Positions 14,268 to 25,764 of a DNA stretch of 64,000 nt are shown piece by piece. The stretch lies in NCBI RefSeq assembly GCF_050436995.1, contig NC_134747.1, positions 10,423,501 through 10,487,500 of the forward strand, read 5' to 3'. The translations under genes were made by a program, and so were the position numbers. The notes beneath the pieces are model-generated. The model did no database searches, was not told where the DNA came from, and saw only the letters and a list, made by a program, of their open reading frames with translations. This DNA is from Anticarsia gemmatalis. Lineage: Eukaryota > Arthropoda > Insecta > Lepidoptera > Erebidae. Within the stretch, counting starts at the first letter, position 1. Every line of letters starts with the position of its first letter.

Positions 14268-14467
14268 TCAGATTTTGGTGTCAAGATGTACCCAAGGAAT
14301 TGATTGTCTGTTAATTTGTTGGATGCGGGGGAGGTTTGTCCCGCACGAGCCCCTTGACCGTCCACTGCCTCCCGGAGCTGACAGTGGGCACACAGTAGAA
14401 AGTGGTGCGTACTTGAGTGCAAGATTAACGAACGGAAAGTTCGTGGGGTTGATGACCCTACCTTCAT
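14268..14467 (-). CDS. Candidate coding exon, function unknown
   Basis: On the minus strand an acceptor (GCTGTAAACAG) is followed from 14467 by two bases and then 65 codons ending in TGA. The reading has few rare residues, with segments such as VINPTNFPFVNLALKYAPL and IPWVHLDTKI, and sits in a GC-richer patch than its surroundings. Two other frames are also open across the same DNA: minus 14216-14467 (83 codons) and plus 14275-14493 (72 codons). The frame is therefore a judgement based on the acceptor and composition. No domain is recognised. It may equally be a relic or a conserved noncoding element. Confidence 0.25.
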
Positions 14468-14493
14468 CTGTTTACAGCATGCCTCGCTTCTAA

Positions 14494-17400
14494 TTTTAAT
14501 GATAAATCGTTAGTTTGTTCGCGTGCTAGAATAATATGATTAGTTGAACCAACACTAATTATTCATAAATAATCTGTTTAATACATGTCATTAATCTTTC
14601 AATAACTATTGATGTTACGAGTACAATGGTTTCAATACAATGCACTTTATTATAATTGTAATTTCTACAAAAGTGATAATTTATTGCACTCTTTACTTCA
14701 CTCATCAGGTCAGGACACTGAGCTCTAGCTACCTTATGGCAATATCCCCAGGGAATTCGTCGAAACATTATCGCTCGACCGTGCACCGATACTACACAGG
14801 CGCGATGCAGCTCCGAGCCGATCAATAACCATTACCTCGGTACTTTCCCTGCAATCATGAACTAACAAAAATAGAGTAGGCAAATTCCATATTACGACGA
14901 AGCCCACGGGAGCCTATGGGGTCAACGTTATAACATAATAGTCTCTCATACGTAGATTTAAAGCCATTGAAAGTGAAAACTTTGATTGTTATTCATTAAA
15001 CAAAGCTTACTTTATGTATTCATAATAGGCGACAATGTACCTTTATTATTAAGCTGAATATTACAGTGTTTGTGATCACGCTTTTGTGGCAGTTACAATT
15101 CAACGGCTCATTGAAGGACGAACAGGTTCGAGTTGATTGTTTCATTTGTATTGTATTGTTGAGGGCAGGAGTTTGATACCTAGTTTACAGGCTAGGCCAA
15201 ATACTGTTAACTCAAATACTTGGTCTTGGTTTAAGAAGGGATATTTGGGTTAGAATGCAAAGCGCGTGCTCCCGGTGTTTGCACGAACCGCACGACAAAG
15301 TAACCGGTGTGGCCCGTCGGGCATTTCAATTTTCAAGTAACATGATCGTAGCACGTTTCTACTCAATATTTGCAAGCGAGTGGGTTGCGGAAGGACGGTG
15401 ATATTAATAAAACTGTTAATCTTACAATGATTTGTATTTCTCGACTACGTAACATTGAACTCTGATCACCTGCAGTCACTTCACCCCATAAAATCGCACG
15501 TGATGTTAAAGCACGTGTGTTGTATTTTACGGATTGTAAAATCTAAGTCGTAGGTATGATCAGCTGTTGTACAACGGATGTGTGTCGTTCCAGTAGTTAG
15601 ATGGTACTCGGAAGACGGTCACGTTTGGCCCAACGTACCTGACGCCGTCAGAGCCACTTTACGACGCCCTAAAACTCCTTGCTGATACAGTATTCTTACC
15701 ATCGTAAAAATAATATTCGTTCCCCAACATCAATGATTATTTTATTACCGTATTTAATCTCTGAACATCACTAAAATAAATAATCAAAGTAACGTGAAAT
15801 ACATTAAGCAAATAATAGTAAGGTGTGCAAATATCGTCGAGAAGATCATTGCCAATATTTGCTTTACGTTGGTTATTAAAGGTCTAAATATAATTTTCGA
15901 AAAGCTGCAAACAATTATACTTAGATGGAAATATAACGCCGCCGGTCAATGCATTTCCTTATTCACACCTTAGGAATTTATTACGACATGAAAATGTTAT
16001 TACATAAAAATAAACTAAAAGGTCCAACTTTTGATGAAAATGGTATGAAAAACACCCACAAAGCTGAACAATTGGCTCTAAACGCGCGAACAATATGGAC
16101 AATTTTAAGGCGTAATTACAAAACAATGGACAAACCTTTTATTGTGAAACACAAATCATAGACCTTTTGCTTGTTTTATGTTTATGACTTCAGTTCATTG
16201 TAATGAGTACCTAAGGTCAATCGTAGCATTTCTGTATAAGAAGTAAGCTTAGTAGCCTCTATACCATAACATAAAATATAAACCACTGTCGTAGGTTACC
16301 ATGTGTTGTAACTTACAAATTATGGGTACAATACACCTTTGGCAGGGAGCGATATTATTGCAGATGCCGCTTAAAGTCCGGGTTGTGTTGTTGGACCTGT
16401 CATCAACGGATATTTAGTCTTGTTTATCACCCAAAATCGTTTAATTCAAGGAATCAATAATATTTTCGACAAACGCTGACGACACTGGACACTCGCGATG
16501 GAAATTTTTAGCACAAACAAGTCAGTGGGAAAATTGGTGGCAGTTAAAATTAGTGCGGTTCGATTATAATAAGCGCTCTCGTTATAATCGGGAGACTTCG
16601 ATCGCTTCGATTTATTTTAGTCTAGCTTCCTTTGATTTCGTACTGTCATTTCAAAACTCACAGTACCTATAATTCTCATTCATGATAGACTTTTCATGAA
16701 AATTGAGAAATATCTATCAGCTTATAAAGCATTCGATATAGACCTATGTCGTCCCTATAGTAACGTCGCCGTCGATACAGAATATGACATAATGGTATTC
16801 CGCGGGAGACTCTACGGGAGCCAGGAAAATTCATTACAGCCCTGTCACAAAGTTTAGACATAGGTCGCTCTATGCACCTATAATACAGGCGTTGGGCAAG
16901 GTATGACATAACCAGTATATTTGGTAACCGTTTATGAACAACAAAATAAAAGTTGCGTATTATTTGTTTATTATAAAAATTACCTGTCAGAGTACCTCTA
17001 AGAGATGCCTATTATAAATAAGGAAATCAATAGGAAGAGGGAAATGTACATTGTTATAGATTCGTTATACAATAAACCAAATAAACATTCCATAAATTAA
17101 ATGAACATTCACCGAAATCTTACCCATAACGACCATTTCTTTTACCCTATTCACTTCCATGTAAACAAAAACAGGATAATTTGATTTCCTTTAATTATAG
17201 AATAATCCACCGGCGAGCCGCGGGCGATACGTTTTTATTACCTTTGCCTACTTTCAAAACAAGTCACGCATGTTTCGAATCAATATACGAGCCCAGAGAT
17301 TTAGGTTACCATTCCAAGAAATAACAAGTATTACAACTATTATAGTTTTGGGGCAAAATACCCCAGTATTAACATAACTCTTCACGTTTTTCCATCGTAT

Positions 17401-20400
17401 CCAGGTCAGTCCCAATATTATATATTCGCATAATTTTCCTTTATTTTTTCGACCTCCTTAGCAAACAAACTTTGTCGCAATATTAACGGTTGTTATTAGA
17501 ATAATATAAAAGAATTTATTTTATTTCAATGCTATTTATTTTGTTAGCATATTCCGTGTCCTTAGTAATACTTTCGTAACATGCATAAATATTTTTGCAC
17601 TATGATTTAGCTGCATTTATAAAAAAAAACCCTAGGAAAAAGATGGCTCTGAGAGAATTAAAATATTACAAAACATCTGAGTATAATACTGGAAATGTTT
17701 AGAATTACTTCATCCATTGTAAAACATAAAACACGTGAATCAACGATTGAACATAGGACGATTCATTCACTGTTGAAACCAAATGGAATAACCCAAAAAC
17801 TGATCCGAGACAAACCCTCAATACTGCGTGTAAGAAAACTATACAGTGGTACCACTTATGATAAGAACGCTCGGAGCCTCATAAAATACTTGAGTCTTGT
17901 CCTATCTTTATTTTTATCACATCAGAATTTTTGGTGGATTTCAGAGAGAGGGATATCAAAAGATCAGGGTCAGTGACATTTCGACTATGAAAGAATATTA
18001 GATCAATGTGACAAAATTTGTCCTCAAGTACTTTATTATAAAACTGTCTAGTGCTTTGTTTGCCTGAAGATCCGTAACACGTGTGTTATACAATCATTAT
18101 GGAAGAGCCTCCGGAGACCAGGTATTTTCGTCACACCGAGGAAATGAAAGTTTATTCACCCCAGATGCTGGAAATAATTATTATTATACTCTCAATGGAT
18201 TTTTCTTAAATGGCCTTTTGTATTTTTATCTTTGAAGTGTTTTTGAAACACCTTTTCAAAATAAGAACTCCCGTTCATAGAATATTTTTTATTAAATAAT
18301 AATTGTATTTGCAACACGTACCAAGTGCCAATTACTTCTCAAAAAAAAAGAAGTACCTAGTACAAATAATGTTAAAACCTTTTTATAGAACAAAGGGTTC
18401 GAAAGGATCGGTGTACGAAGTTACCAGATTTCCCAAATTAGGACAGGGGATGCATGCGTGGAATTTCGTATCCAATTTTGGGACAATAAAGTCACTTATG
18501 CAATAAAAGTATTTTAAAGATCGTTTGAAAAGCTTTTAATGAAAAGCTGCTGTTGAATGAGTAGCGTTGAAGGCGCGTAGGCTTAACGACAAACGTTATT
18601 TAGACATTAAGGCGAATGTTGCTAAAACAAGATATTAACACATGAGTTTTATATCGGTTAGGTTATTCAAGGATATAAATAAAGGAAAAAAGTAAAACAA
18701 ACATTGAAATGTTGAAAACAAAAACATGTCTAAAAGTTAAGAGGCTTTATACGCACGCCACTCAAGTCAAAAGGGGAAATCATCGGGTCATTTTCTTCAC
18801 GTATTTCGTATGTGTTTACGAATATTTTTCTCCCGTACTTTAACCTTTTCTTACGTGCCCCAGAGGTTACTTGAGGTTAAAATGCTTTGGTAATCTGTAC
18901 TAGCTGAATTTTGTCACATAGTTTTAATATAAGGTAGGTACGAGAAGAAATAACAATCAATAGAAGGAATGTAGAACTCTACTCGTTGTAGGTTTAATAA
19001 CTTGTTTTGTTCTAATTTTATGATATATACTTATACGAATTCCGTAATACGTCATACTAATATTACAAACTTACGTATAACGGTACGACTTTATTAATAT
19101 CTAGAAATAGTACTTTCGAGAAACAGATAGATGAGAGAATATTACGCTGAAACCTTTCACAATAATGTAATCCTATTACACTTCTACGATTTGCATAACG
19201 TTACGATATTGCTATTCAAGGAGCACTGACTGAAATCCTGAATTACCATGAACCCTAGAAATAATTCAATAGCAAGTGTGTAAGTTTATTGGTAGGACAA
19301 TTTGTCTAATTTGTGGATGGATATGTGTGTTAGAGGACCTCTTGATGAAATAGTTTAATCAAGTAATACCGCTACAAGTACTCCCAGAGGCGTCGTTCAA
19401 CATGTGACTGAGTACACCATTGTTAATGAGATGATGAAACTATGATAAACCTCCACAGTGCGCAGTTTTCATTTAATAACTGTTCGTTTCGAACAAGTTT
19501 ATTTTTGTCAGACGCATAACTCTCTCCAGGAATTTTATCGGTTCAAATAAAGTTAAAGGTGTCACAATAAAAACGCTTTGAAATATTTCTAAATATATTC
19601 ATGAAATCCGTTTTCTTCATAAGACGTATCGTACATTAACCCGGAAGCATTGAAAAACCTTATTTGCATGATACCACCCCGTATTAACCACCTTTTTCAT
19701 CTCGAGAGTTATATTTGTTTTTCATCGCATTTAACAGGTTTCATCCACTTCTTACATTTAAAATTAAACTTAGTAATCATTTTATTGTCATCGTGCAACA
19801 AATATAACTTTTGTTTCCATCTAAGTTTGTAAACTTTGTTAATTGTAAAAAAGTAATCCAAAAAATCTGTACTCTACTTTCAGATCATTTTTTTTCAGCC
19901 TTTACAAGTGTTACTCAGCACTCTCATTATTTTTAGGTTTCAAGTATTATCACAAAGTTGAGGAGTTTATTTTCGCCAAGAGCTGCGTCAGTTCAGCTCT
20001 CCACAACAAACAGGATGCAGGCTCGATCCGAGAGTCGGGTCAAAGGTCGTGGGCCGACAGCGGCAGGGCGACGAACTTGCCGCCCGCTAAAGGGCCTGTT
20101 TTCTCTCATTACTTCCGACACCGATAGATAATTCACCCTCAACGTTTTGTACATATAATCCATGTTATCTTAAAACATCCTAGCCAACCTTTTGTGCCCA
20201 ATTGCGTTTATTTTCGTTAGCACTTACACTTACCTGAATCACGGCGAATGTTCGTAATACTATTGAACATATAAAGAATTTGTGTTTTAATACAAAAAGG
20301 TTTGGTCCCTGTAGATCAGTGACGTAATTTGTAAAAAAATCTCTTGAAAGTTTTACAATAAGTGTCGACCGTTTCAGTCCACGTTGACGGTTTTAGCGCC

Positions 20401-21349
20401 TTATAAATTAACAGATATTTACAGCTTCACTTTATTTTCTTAATTAAAGTGTTTAGCATTTAAATGTAATGTTCCATATATGACATCTGAAATACATATT
20501 CGTGAAGTTTTTGCTTGAGTTCGTTGACACAGGATCCGAATCATGTTACTGAACATGCTTGTGAATACATTATAATGAATGTAGATGAATTGGATGATCT
20601 ATTTCTACTGGGAATTTGTCAAAAACAGCAGTGATAGCATTTCTCGGAATTATTTTCAACCCATTAATAGAGAGAATAGAGGTACGCACGTGGACTCATA
20701 TTTTGTCAATGTCTATTATTAGTTCAATGTACTTTTGTTTGTACGGTATCAAAGCGAGATTTCATGTGTATTCATTGTGTATATTTGTATTTGTAGTATA
20801 ATGTACATTTCCTGGTAGCGAATATTGTTTCAGTGTGTTTGAGAATAATTCATCATTTATACTGTCAATTAAAAAACCTAGAATTAATTTTAATCAACTC
20901 TTCGTTTTATTGAAGCGAAAGTTGACTGACTCCAAGTTTAGACATTATTTAATATAACAATAGTATCCTCATCTAAATTGCTTTAATTATGTAGAAAATT
21001 TATATACTCAGTAATGAAATACAGATCCTAGATCTGTAAAATATTTCTGTGTTACAGCAATAACTTAGGTGTACCGTGATTTATTTACTTCAAGGCGTTT
21101 AAATAAACTTCAGACTTAGGGAGGAATATTAGTATGGATCACCTGAGGATGGAAGTCAACGTTCCAGTTTGCACTCGACACACTTAAGTGTCGTGCCGTG
21201 TTGTTTCTTCTAATAAGGCTTAACACAAAGTTACTGTCTCCACGCGACTGTTCCTTAATGTTCATTATCCCAAATATCGTTGTTTACACCCTGCTCAAAT
21301 CTGTCTTATGGGAGATTAAATCCTCCGAGAATTAGGTTGGTGAAATAAT
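14494..21349. other. Gene-free stretch with GC-rich patches
   Basis: No supported gene was found. A GC-richer patch at 15595-15690 is open in three frames over about 30 codons and remains undecided. A 93-codon ORF at 17695-17976 and a 70-codon ORF at 15949-16161 have no recognisable motif. A GC-rich patch at 19990-20110 holds a nuclear-receptor-like direct repeat (listed separately). CACGTG E-boxes occur near 15496 and 15512. Confidence 0.35.
20037..20049 (+). promoter_or_regulatory. DR1-type nuclear receptor element
   Basis: GGGTCA-A-AGGTCG is a direct repeat of the AGGTCA half-site with a one-base spacer, the arrangement bound by HNF4- and RXR/USP-type receptors. It sits inside a GC-rich patch (about 19990-20110) in AT-rich DNA, 45 bases after a TCAGT initiator-like motif. 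Both suggest a regulatory island, but no gene start can be tied to it. Confidence 0.3.
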
Positions 21350-21561
21350 TTGTCGCATCATATTATTTGTTTTGTTGAACAACTCCCGCACTATGGATTG
21401 CTCTTGTGTCGCGAGGACTTTTGCAAACATACAAACAATAGACACAAAGTACAACCAGATTATTAACATTTGTGGATCGCACAAATAATTGTTTCGTGTG
21501 GGAATCGAACCTACGACCTCCCGACGCAATACGCGACCTAAACCACTGCGCCACAGAAGCA
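21350..21561 (-). mobile_element. tRNA-derived SINE
   Basis: On the minus strand the element begins GCTTCTGTGGCG and carries a pol III A box TGGCGCAGTGGTT (21541-21553) and a B box GGTTCGATTCC (21501-21511) at tRNA spacing. A non-tRNA body of about 150 bases follows. No cloverleaf acceptor stem can be closed, so this is a SINE and not a functional tRNA gene. Two overlapping minus-strand ORFs over this interval are shadows of the repeat. Confidence 0.8.
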
Positions 21562-23699
21562 GTTATTTAACGTAACGTAAGTTTGCTTGAAAAGTAAAGA
21601 CTATAATTCACTTGAAAGTTCGGTATTTATCGGATACAAACGGACTGGTGTCCATTAATCATTAGTAGAACATCCCTCACAGTCAGGTGCTCTGAGCTTT
21701 GGCAGTTAGTTTCAACAGTAGTTATTTGAAACAACCTTACATTTATTTGTTGTTTATGTAGTGCCCAATTTAAACAGTTTCAATGGAAAAATGCACAACG
21801 ACAAAATATGAAATGAAATTAATTCTAACTATTATACGATACAAATTGTGTATTTTTTTAATTATGGGACAGAATAGAAGATTAACATCCAAACTCGTCA
21901 CAAGAGATAAAAATTCTAGCTATAGTTTGCTTACTGAAGTTTGTTAAGTATATAATTACATGTACTAAGATATACTGTAGTTACTTTACTATACGACGGC
22001 TAGCTGTCGCTAACTTTGCGAAAGCTATCTTCGTCTTTATCATTGAGTAATATGGGACGTGAAAAAATGTCCCTTCAATAAATAATCTTCAAATCGACGC
22101 ACGCTCCATGAAAAAGGTCAAGCATGGACGTGAATTTATTGACTTACGTGTTAAAATAGTCACAGTTCATATTACCGTGAGTTCTAAAAAAGGGCCGATT
22201 GAGCTTTATCACGCCAATAGTATTACCGAGTGACGTAGGTTACTGTACATGTGATTCCACGCAATCAATCTGTGATGACGCTTTATTCGATTTACCCTCT
22301 ACGTCTTACCATATACGGGTAAACTGGTCCAACGTGATATTGATTCAATACAAAATTTATTTAAAATTTCTTTAATTTATTACTAATTCTTTAATCTAAT
22401 TAAGGTTATTGAACCACTTCGGAAATGTCTCAGGTCTAACCTCAGGATATCTCAAATTAAAAGGGTCTCTCTATAATTCAAGTAAGTTCGATCCGAAGAA
22501 TAAGTTTTGTGAATATCAACCTTTTGCAAATACAGTTGAAAATTTTACCTCGGAGGGTTTATTATTCCGATAATTTAAATGCTGTGTCAATGGCCGATGC
22601 TAAAGTTCATAACGCTCAACGACTTTATAAGGTTTGATTTTTTTCTCATATAATTCACAGGAAATTTTAGAAAGGTAATATTTTTTTATGCGCAGAACGT
22701 ATCTCATATCCGATATCGTAGGAGCAAGATAAAATATTCACGTAAAACTGCTTCAAACTCATTATTATAAGGTGATTTATAACTGAAATGGCTGCGCGTT
22801 CAGAAGCTTTTTTCCGCTGAGAGTAGGTACATACATTATGTGTAGGTATCTAGGTAAACGTAGTGAGTACCTAGGGTCAATGTCCCTTGAGCACTTAAAG
22901 TAAATGAACATCGACGCTAAATAATTCATCTGATTGTGTTTATCTCTAAACAGTGATTTATCATTCCTTTGAACGTTTGTATGCAGTATTATTGCGTTGA
23001 CAGAAATATTCATACGAGTAGAAATATAAATATGTTATAAAAAAATGTAATGTTTAATAAATAAATCAAATTAAATCGAAAAGATGAACTACGGCATTTG
23101 CGAACTTAAATAAATTATAATATTTTTTCGAACTAATTTTACGATAATAAAATCATTAGCTGCGGATTTCTAGATTCTTAGCAGTGCGCTACGAACGTTG
23201 ATTTGTAACCGTTTTAAAAAATTCTGTCCTGAATAAAGTTTTTCCATGTGCCTCTATTAAAAAATCCTGGGCAAAATCGTACAGTAGTGCCTATCTATTA
23301 CAATTTATACGTGTTTTAGCAACGTCCAAAATGCATTGGAAGATTTATGGTTGCATCATTTTCTTATGAGTCTGGACTAAAATAGACGTATGGTGAAGAC
23401 TGTCGGTAAACAGTCGTTATATCTCCCGTACTTACATGTCGGACTAGCAACGATTATATTGTGTAAACATAAGTGGAAAATACAAACTTAGCGCTATAAT
23501 AAAAAATCAGGATGCAGTACCCAATGCTTTTATAACTGTTGAGGAATGTAACTGTGCTATAAACATGTACAAACCCAATTTATCCTAAACATACCACCAT
23601 ACTACGATAGTACTAGACTAGACTACGATAGTATTATGCTATTAAGTAAAAATGAAAAAATAACTTAAATAACAATCGTACATAAGTCAGCAATCTGAC
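21562..23699. other. Gene-free stretch
   Basis: No gene is supported. The sequence is AT-rich. Near 23590-23640 the block ACTACGATAGTA is duplicated with a short gap, probably a local duplication. A 78-codon minus-strand ORF at 22777-23013 shows no motif. Confidence 0.4.
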
Positions 23700-24107
23700 T
23701 GTCATAGTGATCTATCAACGCACAGCTAAAACCACCGGACGGAACGGGCTGAAATTTGGCACGCAGGTAGATGTTATGCCGTAGGCATCCGCTAAAAAAG
23801 GATTTTGATAAATTCTGCCCCTAAAGGAATAAAATAGGGGGTGAAAATTTGTATGGAACTATGACAATCATGAACCGATCGGGCTGAAACTTTGCATGCG
23901 TAAAGCTACTATGACTTAAGCATTTCCTGAGAAAGAATTTTCATAAATTCCATTCATAAGGGGATATAATGGGGGGGGGGGGTGACAGTTATCACAAATG
24001 TTCTAGATTTTCGACAAATTGAACTGAAATTAACATAGATTTACACATAAGATATTTTCAGTACGGGAAACCTTTTCACGCGGACGAAGTCGCGGGCGGA
24101 AGCTAGT
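23700..24107 (+). mobile_element. Non-autonomous Helitron
   Basis: The 3' end is unambiguous: a GC-rich hairpin region (CGCGGACGAAGTCGCGGGC) followed by GGAAGCTAGT and then T. The body carries two similar blocks of the kind CGGGCTGAAATTTGGCACGC (near 23747 and 23878), a pattern common in lepidopteran Helitrons. The 5' boundary is not clear; the repeat-like text begins around 23700. A run of 12 Gs occurs at about 23971. No coding capacity is present. Confidence 0.75.
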
Positions 24108-24660
24108 TATAATATAATCCTCTATTTTTCCTTTCAATTCTAGTCTAACCACGAACTTTAGAAACACAACTAAGATTGCTTTACGCTGAATAATATTTCA
24201 AGTATAAACAAGATTCTAAAAGTGGAATTCTAGAATTTAGTTCTCTTCCTAGTATTTTAATATCCGACATGAACATTTATCCCACACAATTCATCGTAAA
24301 GCCTTATTACCTAATGCTTAGAACAGTAAGTACTTTCTTTTTTCTTTTTTCTTCCTAGATTTCATAGTGTAGTATTTCACTTCATTTTACTGAACTGCAT
24401 TGTTATTCATTTCTTTATAAATATATTATAAAATACGCGTTAACCTCTTTTAGCACCATTGACAATCACGCAGTATTTATACTGCACTTGTGACAGTGAC
24501 ATTTGATCAAGTTAATATTTTTGTCATAAAATTAATGTATTAGAAAAATTAATACAGTTGTATTTTCTGTAATTTAAGGGACTAATACAGTGAAATCTTC
24601 TTCTAATGAATCCATGCAAATGTTTTCTAAGATACAATCATTTGGCTACACTGACAAGGG

Positions 24661-25275
24661 ATGCAACGCCAAAACTTACTGAGATCAAGAAGTCCTAAAC
24701 GTGAGACTTCCAATTCTCTGGACGTAGCTCTGTCGAAGCCCGACGATGAACAACTGTTCTATACGGCTAGCGTACATTTTCTTCGGAAACGTCTTGAAGA
24801 AAAAAAGCACAGGCCATCGAATCCTCGGGACGCGACACAGAGCTGTTGCAACTTGAGAAAGCCCAGCACCAGCGAGTCTAACTGCACTGTATCTGAAAAT
24901 GCAGGTGAAAAAATCGAAAGCAACACCCAAATCGGTAAAGGATCGTCGCTGGCGATGCATCAGGTATTGCCATTTCCAAAATCGAGTAAGGATGGTTTTT
25001 TTGCCAGGTTGAAGAGTACTTTTCAAAAATATATGCGCTCGGATAATGATCTCGCTGAACCAAACAGAGATGAGCCTGAAACTAAATGCATATCAAATTT
25101 TAAATTTCCTCGCTGCGCACGACTAAGTCAACGACATTCTTCATGTCTTTTTAAAATAACGGAGGAACGATCCTCCGAAAACTTAAGAGAACCTCCTAAA
25201 GACAAACTTTCAAGAAGCAGTAGTAAAATTGTACATTTGGAGGAAAAGAAATCAGCGATGTCGAGTAAAAGATAG
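24661..25275 (+). CDS. Apparently intronless gene of unknown function (204 residues)
   Basis: A single ATG-to-TAG frame encodes 204 residues. An in-frame TGA lies two codons upstream of the ATG, so the start is fixed within this exon. Codon third positions are GC-richer than the surrounding DNA, as in a real gene, and an AATAAA poly(A) signal lies at 25504-25509, about 230 bases past the stop. The protein is basic and rich in serine, arginine and lysine. It has no signal peptide or membrane segment and looks largely disordered. A short helix-like basic stretch around residues 119-135 (KDGFFARLKSTFQKYM) is the only structured-looking part. The tail is also Ser/Lys-rich. No domain is recognised. 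It lies tail to tail with the CRAL-TRIO gene. Shorter ORFs on the opposite strand are shadows. Confidence 0.6.
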   Translation: MQRQNLLRSRSPKRETSNSLDVALSKPDDEQLFYTASVHFLRKRLEEKKHRPSNPRDATQSCCNLRKPSTSESNCTVSENAGEKIESNTQIGKGSSLAMHQVLPFPKSSKDGFFARLKSTFQKYMRSDNDLAEPNRDEPETKCISNFKFPRCARLSQRHSSCLFKITEERSSENLREPPKDKLSRSSSKIVHLEEKKSAMSSKR

Positions 25276-25484
25276 TTTTGTTAGTTAGACAAAATCATGA
25301 AACTTATTTCAGGTTTGTACATTTTGTTTGATGTAGGTATGTTCCTAGATCATATTTTTTTTTTAAACAAAACAAGGAATCATCTTTCCGTGGTAGAAGC
25401 TACATATGCACATAACATAGAATGTGCGTACACTGTACGATGAGAAAGCCAAAGCGGTTGCTAACGTAGATTTTATTCAAAATA

Positions 25485-25509
25485 TTTATTTCTTTCTGTG
25501 TGGAATAAA
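25485..25509. terminator. Back-to-back poly(A) signals
   Basis: AATAAA on the plus strand at 25504-25509 can serve the 204-residue gene. Reverse-strand AATAAA at 25485-25490 (with another at 25472-25477) can serve the minus-strand exon at 25631-25764. The convergent signals fit a tail-to-tail gene boundary. Confidence 0.45.
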
Positions 25510-25630
25510 TTAAATGCAAATTGTTTTATGTGGTATCATTTGCTTAGCGACATACTACTAGCCATTTATACAGAAATCAAAGTGTTGCACAACTAATTTT
25601 CTCGTACATTCTAGTGTTCGCGACATGATT

Positions 25631-25764
25631 TCAATAGAAAATGTCAGTGAAGCCATACTCCGCGCCCTTCATCATCTGTCGCAGCGAGCCGTCGCCATCG
25701 CCGGGGGCGCGTCTCGTGACGTAACATAGGGTTTCTCGGTCGATGCCCTTGTATCCCATATCGG
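25631..25764 (-). CDS. Candidate terminal exon or 42-residue small ORF
   Basis: On the minus strand an acceptor-like CTCAGTCTAG precedes 25764. The frame then runs to a TGA at 25633-25631. From an internal ATG at 25759-25757 it encodes 42 residues, starting MGYKGIDRETLCYV and ending KGAEYGFTDIFY. Codon third positions are strongly G/C in an otherwise AT-rich area, and reverse-strand AATAAA signals follow about 145-160 bases downstream. This fits either the last exon of a minus-strand gene or a micropeptide. The plus strand is also open in register for 34 codons, but that reading is less protein-like. It lies about 2.5 kb past the CRAL-TRIO stop on the same strand, so an alternative last exon of that gene cannot be excluded. 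Confidence 0.35.

Noticed and set aside
17695..17976. 93-codon plus-strand ORF
   Set aside because: No recognisable motif, AT-rich codon use, no poly(A) or promoter evidence; treated as chance.
21481..21561. Possible tRNA gene on the minus strand (good A and B boxes)
   Set aside because: No acceptor stem closes around the boxes and a long non-tRNA body follows, so it is a tRNA-derived SINE.
24685..25063. Minus-strand ORFs of 113 and 61 codons
   Set aside because: Shadows of the 204-residue plus-strand gene, without motifs.
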